A DNA stretch of 64,000 nt, from contig NZ_CP108529.1 in NCBI RefSeq assembly GCF_036002945.1, forward strand, positions 6,319,001 to 6,383,000, given 5' to 3'. The notes below the pieces were generated by a model that worked only from the letters and a program-made list of their open reading frames with translations, was not told the origin of the DNA and searched no databases. The DNA comes from Streptomyces sp. NBC_01224 (GTDB lineage Bacteria > Actinomycetota > Actinomycetes > Streptomycetales > Streptomycetaceae). The stretch's first letter is position 1. The number at the start of each line of letters is the position of its first letter. The position numbers and the translations under genes are program-made. This document shows positions 42,392-50,516 of this stretch, in pieces.

Positions 42392-43378
42392 TCAGGGGCC
42401 GGTCGTCCCGAGCGCCCAGGTGGCAAAGGACAGCGTGGCCATGGACACCACCGTCGAGGCCACCACGGAGTTGCGGGCCACGCGGGTGTCCAGGCCGTAC
42501 TGCTGGGCGTAGATGAAGGCGTTCTGAGCGGTCGGCAGCGCGGAACAGAGCACGACGGCCATCAACTGGTGGTCCGGCAGATGCAACAGCGGGCCGCCGA
42601 CGACGAAGGCGATCAGGGGCTGGACCAGCGTCTTGAGGGCGACCGTCACAACGACCTCCGCACGCTTCGTACGCACCGTGGACTCGGCAGGCCCCGTGTG
42701 CTCCGTCGGACCGTCGGCCGCCGGACGGCCGTTCAGGGACAGGCCCAGTGTGATCAGGGCCGTCGGCACGGCGGCGGCGCCGAGCAGGTCGCAGGAGTGG
42801 GCGAGGGCGTGCGGCAGCCGCAGTCCGAGTGCGGAGACGACGACACCCAGCAACGAGGCCATGATGATGGGGTTGCGGACCGGCATGGTCAGCATCCGCC
42901 GGAGCACGACGCCCTTTCCGGAGCCCGTGCCCGTGCCCGTGCCCGTGTCCAGCAGTGTCAGGATCACCGGGGAGACCAACAGCACCTGGAACAGGATGAT
43001 CTGGGCGACGAACGACGCGTCGCCGAGCACCTGGACCGCCACCGGAATACCGAGATTCGCGGAGTTGACGTAGCCGGACGCCATGCTGCCGATCGCCCGG
43101 TCGGCCGTGCCGCGGCCGAAGAGGCGGCCGGCCGCCACGAAGCCGAGGCCGCAGACCAGTGCCGTACCCGCCGCGAAGGCCACCATCGAGGAGTTGGCGA
43201 AGGCGGCCGGCCGTGCCCCGGAAACCATGGTGAACAGGGCGGCGGGCATCGCCACATGGAAGACGAACCGGCCGAGCACGGCGTCTGCCTGTTCGCCGAG
43301 GAGACCGCTGCGACCGACCGCGTAACCGATGGCCGTGAGCGTCCAGATGGGGGCGAAAGCGGAGAGCAGGGCGTGCAT
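42392..43378 (-). CDS. AEC-family transporter
   Basis: A 328-residue protein with ten TM segments, typical of the auxin efflux carrier (AEC) family: AFAPIWTLTAIGYAVGRSGL at the start, FVFHVAMPAALFTMVSGARP, SGYVNSANLGIPVAVQVLGD with the family N-x-x-N-x-G-x-P turn, and QNAFIYAQQYGLDTRVARNS near the end. It probably exports organic anions such as malate. ATG 43378 is preferred by family start; ATGs at 43390 and 43387 are possible. It converges on the GT87-PAP2 gene. Confidence 0.9.
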   Translation of the reverse strand: MHALLSAFAPIWTLTAIGYAVGRSGLLGEQADAVLGRFVFHVAMPAALFTMVSGARPAAFANSSMVAFAAGTALVCGLGFVAAGRLFGRGTADRAIGSMASGYVNSANLGIPVAVQVLGDASFVAQIILFQVLLVSPVILTLLDTGTGTGTGSGKGVVLRRMLTMPVRNPIIMASLLGVVVSALGLRLPHALAHSCDLLGAAAVPTALITLGLSLNGRPAADGPTEHTGPAESTVRTKRAEVVVTVALKTLVQPLIAFVVGGPLLHLPDHQLMAVVLCSALPTAQNAFIYAQQYGLDTRVARNSVVASTVVSMATLSFATWALGTTGP

Positions 43379-43858
43379 GCCCGCCATCATCCTCGCGCTG
43401 TTGTACGCGTCCCGCGCTGGGGTTCGGGGTTTACAACTGCTGGTCCAGTACCTTGTTTGGCGAACATGGACACGATTGAGTGAACGGTGTTCTGGTCTGT
43501 GGGTGTGCCTGGCGGGGTGTGCGTAACGTGTGTGAAGCGATCTGGGGCGCCGGGTGTGGCGTCAGCAGTCGGGGCCCCCCTATCACCAGAGAGATGGTTC
43601 GGGGCCTCCCCGTCGCCTCTGGCCGCACCCACATGGCCAGGTCGTAGGGATTCCGCCCACCTGGGACGGACCGCATACGTGATATGCGTCGCCGCCCGGG
43701 GCGAGAAAGCGGAGGACCAGTGCGCCCAACACCGTTCGGGGCGTACCGGTGAGACAGGACTCACTCCTGCTCACCGCCCAGGAACGGTTTGTCGGTACGG
43801 ACGGCGGGGGCCGGGGCGTGAGGGGGAGGCCCCCGCCGTCCGAAGCTGCCGGAAGCGG
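43379..43858. other. Intergenic region without a supported gene
   Basis: These 480 nt separate two reverse-strand genes. It holds a short palindrome GAACGGTGTTC (43482-43492) 104 nt upstream of the AEC start, but no ribosome site, tRNA or strong hairpin. Open frames here look like noise. Confidence 0.5.
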
Positions 43859-45142
43859 TCAGCTCCCGGCGGTACCGACGCCCGCGGTGCTCGCGGCGGT
43901 GCTGACCTGAAGCTGCTTGATCCCGTTGAGCCATGCCGAGCGCAGCCGCCGCGGGTCGCCGACCAGCCGCAGGTCCGGCAGCACATCCGCGATCGCGTTG
44001 AAGATCAGGTTGATCTCCATCACGGCAAGGGACTTACCGAGGCAGAAGTGCGGACCGCCGCCGCCGAAGCCGAGGTGGGGGTTGGGATCGCGGGAGATGT
44101 CGAAGGCCTCCGGGTTCTCGAAGACCTCGGGGTCGTTATTGGCCGAGGAGTAGAACAGCCCGACCCTGTCACCCTTCTTGATCTGCTGCCCGCCCAGCTC
44201 GGCGTCCTGAGTGGCCGTCCGCTGGAAGGAGACCACAGGGGTGGCCCAGCGGACGATCTCCTCGGCGGTCGTCTCCGGCCGCTCGCGCTTGTAGAGCTCC
44301 CACTCGTCGGGGTGGGTGAGGAAGGCGTGCATGCCGTGGCTGATGGCGTTGCGGGTGGTCTCGTTCCCGGCGACGGCGAGCAGGATCACGAAGAAGCCGA
44401 ACTCGTCGGAGGAGAGGTTCCCTTCGCCCTCCGCGGCGACCAGTTGGGAGACGATGTCCTTGGCCGGGCACTCCTTGCGGGCGGCCGCCAGATTCATCGA
44501 GTACGAGACGATCTCCATGGCCGCCTCGGTGCCGACCTCCTCGGTGATCGCGTACTCGGGATCGTCGTACGCGGCCATCTTGTTGGACCAGTCGAAGATC
44601 CTGGACCGGTCCTCCTGCGGTACGCCGATGAGCTCCGCGATGGCCTGGAGCGGCAGTTCGACGGCGATGTTGGTGACGAAGTCGAACGAACCGTCGTCGC
44701 CTGCGGCGGCGAGAGCGTTCTCGACGATCTGGCGGGCGCGGTCGCGAAGGGCCTGTTCCAGGGAGCGTATCGCCCGGGGTGTGAACCCCCGCTGGACGAT
44801 CTGCCGGACCCGGGTGTGCTCGGGCGGGTCCATGTTCAGCATGATCAGCTTCTGGACCTCGATCTGGTCGCGGCTGATCGACTCGTTGAACCGGATGACC
44901 GCGGTGTTGGTGTTCGAGGAGAACAACTCGGGATGGGTGGAGACGTACTTGACGTCCGCGTGCCGGGTGACGACCCAGTAGCCCTCGTCGTCGAAGCCGG
45001 AGATACCGGCCGGCTGGGTGCACCACCAGACCGGTGCGGTCTGCCGCATCTGTGCGAACTCCGGGTGCGGAATGCGGGCTTGGAGCAGATCGGGATCGGT
45101 GAAGTCGAACCCTTCGGGCAGATGGGGGCAGGGCATCGGCAA
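43859..45142 (-). CDS. Cytochrome P450, CYP125/CYP142-like
   Basis: A 427-residue soluble P450. The I-helix is FFVILLAVAGNETTRNAISH (AGNET, acid and Thr), the ExxR is at RPETTAEEIVRWATP, and the heme loop FGGGGPHFCLGKSLAVMEIN places the ligand Cys at about 367. This heme loop and the opening PEGFDFTDPDLLQARIPHPE are characteristic of the actinobacterial CYP125 group, which oxidises the steroid side-chain terminus (C27). It is divergent from a steroid-type thiolase with KstR-like palindromes between them, supporting a sterol role. The specific subfamily is inferred. Confidence 0.88.
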   Translation of the reverse strand: MPMPCPHLPEGFDFTDPDLLQARIPHPEFAQMRQTAPVWWCTQPAGISGFDDEGYWVVTRHADVKYVSTHPELFSSNTNTAVIRFNESISRDQIEVQKLIMLNMDPPEHTRVRQIVQRGFTPRAIRSLEQALRDRARQIVENALAAAGDDGSFDFVTNIAVELPLQAIAELIGVPQEDRSRIFDWSNKMAAYDDPEYAITEEVGTEAAMEIVSYSMNLAAARKECPAKDIVSQLVAAEGEGNLSSDEFGFFVILLAVAGNETTRNAISHGMHAFLTHPDEWELYKRERPETTAEEIVRWATPVVSFQRTATQDAELGGQQIKKGDRVGLFYSSANNDPEVFENPEAFDISRDPNPHLGFGGGGPHFCLGKSLAVMEINLIFNAIADVLPDLRLVGDPRRLRSAWLNGIKQLQVSTAASTAGVGTAGS

Positions 45143-45204
45143 CTCCAGGTCGGGCCGAGAGTCGCCCGAACGATGTCTGACGACCCATCAGAAGTTGCCC
45201 GAAA

Positions 45205-45221
45205 GGTAGTAACGAGTTCTA
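45205..45221. promoter_or_regulatory. KstR-like half-conserved palindrome upstream of the P450
   Basis: GTAGTAACGAGTTCTAC lies 63 nt upstream of the P450 start. It fits the KstR consensus TnnAACnnGTTnnA at all fixed positions except the first (A for T). Confidence 0.5.
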
Positions 45222-45343
45222 CAACTGGCAAGAGGGGTGGCCCGATCTGTTGCGTGAAGAGTGGGTGAGGCAGGCATGAAGCGGGCGCAAGGTGCGTGCA
45301 AGACCCTTGCGTACCCGGGGTAAGCCCCACAAGACTGCCTACA

Positions 45344-45365
45344 GAACTAGAACGCGTACTAGTTC
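45344..45365. promoter_or_regulatory. KstR-like palindrome upstream of the thiolase
   Basis: A perfect 7-bp inverted repeat (GAACTAG/CTAGTTC) around 8 nt; the core TAGAACGCGTACTA matches TnnAACnnGTTnnA with one change (GTA for GTT). It lies 54 nt upstream of the thiolase start, so it probably overlaps that promoter. Confidence 0.6.
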
Positions 45366-45418
45366 CCCTCCGCGGGCGCCGGGACGCCCCTGCGGAAGTG
45401 CGAGGAGAGGACGAGCTC

Positions 45419-46588
45419 ATGGCCGCGGAACCCGTCATCGTCGAAGCCGTACGCACCCCCATCGGCAAGCGCGGAGGCGCGCTCGCCAATCTGCACCCCG
45501 CCTATCTGCTGGGCGAGACCTACCGAGAACTCCTCGGCCGCACCGGCATCCACGCCGACTGCGTCGAACAGATCGTCGGCGGTACGGTCACCCACGCCGG
45601 GGAGCAGTCCATGAACCCGGCACGCAACGCCTGGCTCACCGTGGGCCTTCCGTACGAGACCGCCGCCACCACTGTGGACTGTCAGTGCGGCTCCTCGCAG
45701 CAGGCCTCCCACATGGTCGCCAACATGGTCGCGGCCGGAGTGATCGACATCGGCATCAGCTGTGGTGTCGAGGCCATGTCGCGGGTGCCGCTGGGCAGCG
45801 GCTCCAAGCACGGACCGGGCAAGCCCTGGCCCGACGAGTGGAACGTCGACCTGCCCAACCAGTTCGAGGCGGCCGAGCGCATCGCCCGCAATCGCGGACT
45901 CACCCGGGAGAACGTCGACTCGCTCGGGTTGATCTCGCAGGAACGGGCCGCCGTCGCCTGGGCCGAGGAACGGTTCAAACGGGAGACGTACGCGGTCCAG
46001 GTGCCGACCACCGAGGAGGAGCAGGCGGCCGGGCAGGGCATGTGGCGTCTGGTCGACCGGGACGAAGGACTGCGGGACACCACGACGGAGGGGCTCGGAC
46101 GGCTCAAGCCGGTCATGCCCACCGCGATCCACACCGCGGGCAACTCCTCGCAGATATCCGACGGCGCCTGCGCGATCATGTGGGCGTCCAAGCGGATGGC
46201 GCGCGCGCTCAAGCTCAAGCCGCGCGCCCGGATCGTTGCGCAGGCACTGGTCGGCTCCGACCCGCACTTCCACCTCGACGGACCGATCGACGCGACCCGC
46301 GCGGTGCTCGGCAAGGCCGGGATGTCACTCAAGGACATCGACATCGTCGAGATCAACGAGGCTTTCGCATCAGTGGTGCTGAGCTGGGCCCAGGTCTTCG
46401 AGCAGGACCTCGAAAAGGTCAACGTCAACGGCGGAGCCATCGCGCTGGGCCACCCGGTCGGCGCCACCGGGGCCCGGCTGATCACCACGGCCCTGCACGA
46501 ACTTGAGCGTCGCGACAAGGAGTTCGCGCTGATCACGATGTGCGCGGGCGGAGCGCTGGCGACGGGCACGATCATCCAGCGGCTGTAA
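45419..46588 (+). CDS. Steroid-type 3-ketoacyl-CoA thiolase (FadA5/FadA6-like)
   Basis: A 389-residue thiolase. Nucleophile Cys ~90 is in TTVDCQCGSSQQA. The second active-site motifs are VNGGAIALGHPVGATGAR (GHP His) and MCAGGALATG (Cys). VEAVRTPIGKRGGALANLHP starts the enzyme, and IDIVEINEAFASVVLSW is the NEAF motif. The short, Q-rich covering loop and divergent placement next to a CYP125-like gene fit side-chain beta-oxidation of sterols, as FadA5 in Mycobacterium tuberculosis. GAGGAGAGG precedes ATG 45419. A generic acetyl-CoA acetyltransferase is the alternative. Confidence 0.88.
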   Translation: MAAEPVIVEAVRTPIGKRGGALANLHPAYLLGETYRELLGRTGIHADCVEQIVGGTVTHAGEQSMNPARNAWLTVGLPYETAATTVDCQCGSSQQASHMVANMVAAGVIDIGISCGVEAMSRVPLGSGSKHGPGKPWPDEWNVDLPNQFEAAERIARNRGLTRENVDSLGLISQERAAVAWAEERFKRETYAVQVPTTEEEQAAGQGMWRLVDRDEGLRDTTTEGLGRLKPVMPTAIHTAGNSSQISDGACAIMWASKRMARALKLKPRARIVAQALVGSDPHFHLDGPIDATRAVLGKAGMSLKDIDIVEINEAFASVVLSWAQVFEQDLEKVNVNGGAIALGHPVGATGARLITTALHELERRDKEFALITMCAGGALATGTIIQRL

Positions 46589-46697
46589 CGCGGCACTGTG
46601 GAGGAAGCCCCCCCGGCCGGGGGTGTTGCCAGATGCACCTTTGGCCGGGGGCCCACGCCGCTACCGGAGCCGCGCGCGGCTGCATAGCGTCGTGGTC

Positions 46698-47981
46698 ATG
46701 GACGACAACAGCCGTATGAACCACCCAACTTGGAACACGCGACACCGCGCCACCCGCCGCGGTCTGGCGGCCGCCACCGTTTTGGTCCTCGCCGCACTCG
46801 GCACCGCACCGGCCGTGGCCCAACAGTCCACCGGCGCAACCGAGTCGCCCGCCTCAGCCGCGGCGCACGGCAGAGGGGCCCTGCTGGACATCACCCCCGT
46901 GGCCGACCTCGGTCGTGCCGACGTCGCCCGCTTCCTCGCCTCCGGAGGGATGGACACCGACACCGTCCGCCACGGCCTGCGGGCCTACCGCCTCACCTAC
47001 CGCACCATCACCCCGCAGGGCGCACCCACCATCGCCACCGGCCTTCTCGCCCTCCCCAAGGGCGGCCCGCACCGCCTGGACCTGGTCTCCGACACCCACG
47101 GCACGATGGCCCACCGCGACTACGCGCCCTCCGTCGGCGAGGACTTCGGCCGCTTCGCGCCCTACCTCCACGCCTCGGCGGGCCGTGCCGTCGCCGCCCC
47201 CGACTACCTGGGCCTCGGCAAGGGGCCGGGTCGTCACCCGTACATGGACACCAAGTCCTCCGTCACGGCCTCCGTGGACATGCTGCGGGCCACCCGCACC
47301 GCCGCGCTGCGCCTGGACCGCCCGCTCACCGGCGATGTGTACGCCAGTGGCTTCTCCCAGGGCGGCCAGGTCGCGATGGCCCTGGGCAGGGCCCTCGACA
47401 ACGGCGTCGACCGGCACTTCAGGCTCCGGGCCCTCGCCCCCGTCTCCGGGCCGTACGACATCGAGCACGCCGAGACACCCGGCCTGTTCGACGGCAGCGT
47501 CAACGACACCAGCGGCATTTTCTACATGACCTACTTCCTCACCGCACAGAACAGGCTCCACCCGCTCTACAAGGACCCCTCCGAAGTGTTCCGGGAGCCG
47601 TACGCGGGAATCGTCGACGACCTCTTCGACACCAACCACACCGAGGAGCAGATCATCCCGGCGCTGCCCGCGACGCTCAAGGAGCTGCTCACCGACGACT
47701 ACTACCGGCAGGTCCAGCACCCCACCGGCGCACTGCTGGCCGCGGTGCGCGCCCAGGACGGCAACTGCGCCTGGAAGCCGGACGTTCCCGTGCGCCTCTA
47801 CTCCTCGTCCGGCGACACCGATGTGCCGATCGCCAACGCCCGTAACTGCGCCGCCGATCTGGCCGCACACGGCGTCGAGGCCCCGGTGATCGACCAGGGT
47901 TCTGCCGGCCACAACGCCACGTACATGAAGTCGGGGCCGCAGATCGTGCGCTGGTTCGACACGGTCGCCGCGCGGCACTGA
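46698..47981 (+). CDS. Secreted alpha/beta-hydrolase
   Basis: A 427-residue protein with a signal peptide (RGLAAATVLVLAALGTAPAVAQ) and an alpha/beta-hydrolase fold: nucleophile elbow YASGFSQGGQVAMALGRAL (GFSQGG), oxyanion region DTHGTMAHRDYAPSVGEDFG, acid in RLYSSSGDTDVPIANARNC and final His in IDQGSAGHNATYMKSG. It resembles secreted lipase/esterase-type (LIP-like, prolyl peptidase-like) proteins of actinobacteria. ATG 46698 is chosen for the signal peptide. It is followed by a terminator. Confidence 0.85.
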   Translation: MDDNSRMNHPTWNTRHRATRRGLAAATVLVLAALGTAPAVAQQSTGATESPASAAAHGRGALLDITPVADLGRADVARFLASGGMDTDTVRHGLRAYRLTYRTITPQGAPTIATGLLALPKGGPHRLDLVSDTHGTMAHRDYAPSVGEDFGRFAPYLHASAGRAVAAPDYLGLGKGPGRHPYMDTKSSVTASVDMLRATRTAALRLDRPLTGDVYASGFSQGGQVAMALGRALDNGVDRHFRLRALAPVSGPYDIEHAETPGLFDGSVNDTSGIFYMTYFLTAQNRLHPLYKDPSEVFREPYAGIVDDLFDTNHTEEQIIPALPATLKELLTDDYYRQVQHPTGALLAAVRAQDGNCAWKPDVPVRLYSSSGDTDVPIANARNCAADLAAHGVEAPVIDQGSAGHNATYMKSGPQIVRWFDTVAARH

Positions 47982-47998
47982 ACCGTGCGCCCCGGCAG

Positions 47999-48032
47999 CA
48001 TGGACCCGGCAGGGACAACGGCCGGGTCCATG
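47999..48032 (+). terminator. Terminator of the hydrolase gene
   Basis: CATGGACCCGGC and its exact complement around 10 nt, 17 nt after the stop and before the convergent gene end at 48062. Confidence 0.82.
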
Positions 48033-48061
48033 CCGCCGGGGCGACGGACGGGTGTGCCCGC

Positions 48062-48784
48062 TCAGTACGGCACGTGGGTGGGGAAGGTGGTGGTGGGGCC
48101 GAAAAGTGCGGCGTACCCGTCCTCGTGCTGGCGGCGGTGCCGCCCGGACCGGCTCACCTCGGCGACCGGGGTCGCGAGCGTGAGCAGTCCGTCGTTGGCG
48201 AGCTCCTGAACGCGCATCAGCAGCGCCCGTACGTCCAGACCGAGTTCGGCGGCGACCGTCTGCACGTCGAGGCCGGACTCCCAGCTCCACAGCAGCACGG
48301 AATCCATGCTGGGCGACCAGACGACCGTGTTCTCCATCTCGACGGGCGGCAAAGGGGGAGGGGGCGGGGCCGGGGTCGGCGGTGGCGTGTCCAGCGGCGC
48401 AACGATCACCTCTTCGTGCGGGTGAGGCACGGGGATCTCGGGTGCGGGTTCGGCCGGTGCTTCCCTCGTCGCTTGCGGGGGTTGGCTCAGGAGTTCCTGG
48501 GCAAGGGACCGGGCGTCACCGCGGCCCACCGTGCGTCGCGCTAATCGCACTTCGCGTTCGTTGAGGCCCATCATGTCTGCGATCGAGCCGTCGTCGCCGA
48601 CTGTGACGGCGAAAGCCGCAAGCGTTCGGCTCCGCTCCGCCTGCGCCTCGTCCAGCAGCGCCTGCGCCAGACGCATGCGTTCGTCGCTGGCGCAGAATGC
48701 TTCCGCCAGTACGGCGTTCCGATCCCAGAAATCTCGAGGTTCCACGTACGTGACAACGCTCCGGCGGCTGACGGGAACGGACAC
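48062..48784 (-). CDS. Hypothetical protein with two helical modules and a Pro-rich linker
   Basis: A 240-residue protein. The N-terminal module (ERMRLAQALLDEAQAERSRT, then GDDGSIADMMGLNEREVRLA) and the C-terminal module (SMDSVLLWSWESGLDVQTVA, then AELGLDVRALLMRVQELAND) each look like a helix-turn-helix with an acidic-to-hydrophobic register. Between them is a Pro-rich stretch (PPPTPAPPPPPLPPVEM). Such an arrangement suggests a DNA-binding or adaptor protein, but I recognise no family. It is common in Streptomyces by style only. Confidence 0.75.
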   Translation of the reverse strand: MSVPVSRRSVVTYVEPRDFWDRNAVLAEAFCASDERMRLAQALLDEAQAERSRTLAAFAVTVGDDGSIADMMGLNEREVRLARRTVGRGDARSLAQELLSQPPQATREAPAEPAPEIPVPHPHEEVIVAPLDTPPPTPAPPPPPLPPVEMENTVVWSPSMDSVLLWSWESGLDVQTVAAELGLDVRALLMRVQELANDGLLTLATPVAEVSRSGRHRRQHEDGYAALFGPTTTFPTHVPY

Positions 48785-48882
48785 CCAAGCAAAATGCGCC
48801 TAAATGGACCAACGGGTTATTAAGCTGGCCCAGTTATATGAATGTAGATCGTTTGCCAAGTGTTGACCCGCACCAGGGCGTG

Positions 48883-48915
48883 ACGTAGGCCCCGACCGGT
48901 GGTCGGGGCCTACGT
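48883..48915 (-). terminator. Terminator of the transglycosylase-like gene
   Basis: ACGTAGGCCCCGACC and its exact complement around GGT, 22 nt beyond the reverse-strand stop at 48937. Confidence 0.88.
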
Positions 48916-48936
48916 GCGAGCTCAGGGGGCGTCGGT

Positions 48937-49377
48937 TCAGTACCAGTGGTTGGCCTGCCAGAACGACCAGGCGGCGCACGGGCTGCCGTAGCGGGAGTTC
49001 ATGTAGTCCATGCCCCACTTGATCTGGGTCTTGGCGTTGGTCTTCCAGTCGGAGCCGGCGGAGGCCATCTTCGAGCCGGGCAGGGCCTGGACGAGGCCGT
49101 AGGCGCCGGACGAGGCGTTGGTCGCGCTGGGGTTCCAGCCGCTCTCGTGGTGGACGATGTTGCTGAAGCACTGGAACTGTGCGGCGTTGCCGATCATTGA
49201 CTTCGCCGTGTCCTGCGCGCCTGCCGTGACGGCGGTCGGCGCGGTGGCCGGTGCGGCCATGGCCGGGGTGACGCCGAGGGCCAGGCCGGTGGTGCCGAGG
49301 AGTACGGCGGTGCCGGCGACGGCGGACTTGCGGCGGGCGGTGCGGGGCAGGGTGAGGATGTTACAGGCGAACGACAC
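48937..49377 (-). CDS. Secreted lytic-transglycosylase-like protein
   Basis: A 146-residue secreted protein. A twin-Arg-like basic start (LPRTARRKSAVAGTAVLLGT) precedes a signal core and AMA-A cleavage. The mature domain FSNIVHHESGWNPSATNASS, then AYGLVQALPGSKMASAGSDW carries the catalytic-type Glu in HHESGWN, as in lysozyme-like/SLT domains (aggregation-promoting-factor type). GTG 49377 is chosen because AGGA lies 8-9 nt upstream and the signal starts there. It probably cleaves peptidoglycan. The 5' UTR shows no ydaO-like riboswitch that I can find. Confidence 0.88.
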   Translation of the reverse strand: MSFACNILTLPRTARRKSAVAGTAVLLGTTGLALGVTPAMAAPATAPTAVTAGAQDTAKSMIGNAAQFQCFSNIVHHESGWNPSATNASSGAYGLVQALPGSKMASAGSDWKTNAKTQIKWGMDYMNSRYGSPCAAWSFWQANHWY

Positions 49378-49697
49378 AGGAGTCCTGACGTCGGGTACGG
49401 GGGAGTCGCGGGCCGATCCGGATCGTGCGGTGGTGCGGGTGGACCGGCCTCGTCCGACCGCGGTCCGTTTCGGTGGACCAAGCGGTGCTCGGCGACGGGC
49501 TCCAGTGTTAGCGGCGCCGTTCGGCCGTGGCAATGACCCCCGATACGAGCCCGCTTCGCACCCGGAGACGGAGGTCTCAAACCGGCTGAATTGCCTCAAA
49601 GGTGTTGTAGCAGCTCAGGGGGTATATGGGGTGGTTCGCACCGAGTGGGTGCGGCTACTACCCCGGGTCGTGGAGGGCCAAGGCCCTGTGGGAGGCC

Positions 49698-50516
49698 TCA
49701 CTTGCCGGGGGCGTCGAATGTGACCTGGGCCTCGAAGGCGGCGCGGCGGGTGGCCCGGCGCAGCGCCTTCAGCAGCGTCGCGCCGATGGTGAGGGTCAGC
49801 ACCAGGGTGAGCACGGCCCGGCCCAGGTCCCAGCCGAGCGACGTGGCCGTGCAGTACGCGAGGAAGCGGACCAGGTTCTCCGGCAGCGGGTCACCCGGCT
49901 GGAAGGAGATCCCCGAACCGAGTCCGGGCACGATCGTCCAGCCGTACAGGTTCATCACCGTGCCGTACGCGAACGACGCCACGAACCCGTACACCGCGAG
50001 CATCACGAGCTCGGCCCGCCCGCGCAGCCGGTCCGGGCCCGGCAGCAGGCCCGCGCCCATCGCGAACCAGCCCATCGACAGCATCTGGAACGGCATCCAC
50101 GGCCCCACCCCACCGGTGAGCAGCGCGGACGCGAACATCGTCACCGAGCCGAGCACGAAGCCGAAGCCGGGCCCGAGCACCCGGCCGCTCAGCACCATCA
50201 GGAAGAACATCGGTTCCAGCCCCGCCGTGCCCGCGCCCAGCGGACGCAGCGCGGCGCCGACCGCGGCCAGCACCCCGAGCATCGCCACCGCCTTCGCGTC
50301 GAGACCGGAGTCCGCGATCATCGCGACGACCACGCCGACCAGCAGTGGCAGCAGCGCGGCGAACAGCCACGGCGCGTCCTGGGAGTGCGCCAGACCGGAG
50401 TCCGCACCGGCCAGCAGCGGCCAGCCGAACGCGACCACACCGATCGCACTGATGAGGACGAGCGCGGCGATCGCACGCGGCCCGAGACGTACCGGCCGTG
50501 TGCCGCGCCCGCTCAT
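49698..50516 (-). CDS. ECF transporter substrate-binding (S) component
   Basis: A 272-residue six-TM protein with S-component character: RFLAYCTATSLGWDLGRAVL near the end (family 'SLxWDxxRA' motif in the last third), SGRVLGPGFGFVLGSVTMFA and GPWMPFQMLSMGWFAMGAGL. This is the ECF S-component pattern seen in actinobacterial cobalamin/cobalt-linked loci. Its ATG overlaps the ATPase stop (ATGA), making it the last of five coupled genes. The riboswitch at the head of the operon points to a corrinoid-type ligand. Confidence 0.88.
   Translation of the reverse strand: MSGRGTRPVRLGPRAIAALVLISAIGVVAFGWPLLAGADSGLAHSQDAPWLFAALLPLLVGVVVAMIADSGLDAKAVAMLGVLAAVGAALRPLGAGTAGLEPMFFLMVLSGRVLGPGFGFVLGSVTMFASALLTGGVGPWMPFQMLSMGWFAMGAGLLPGPDRLRGRAELVMLAVYGFVASFAYGTVMNLYGWTIVPGLGSGISFQPGDPLPENLVRFLAYCTATSLGWDLGRAVLTLVLTLTIGATLLKALRRATRRAAFEAQVTFDAPGK

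Noticed and set aside
43487..45268. 593-residue forward frame across the P450 gene
   Set aside because: Antisense shadow; the P450 heme, I-helix and ExxR motifs fix the real gene on the other strand.
49378..49620. Possible ydaO (c-di-AMP) riboswitch before the transglycosylase gene
   Set aside because: Such genes often have one in Streptomyces, but I could not find its conserved core in this leader.
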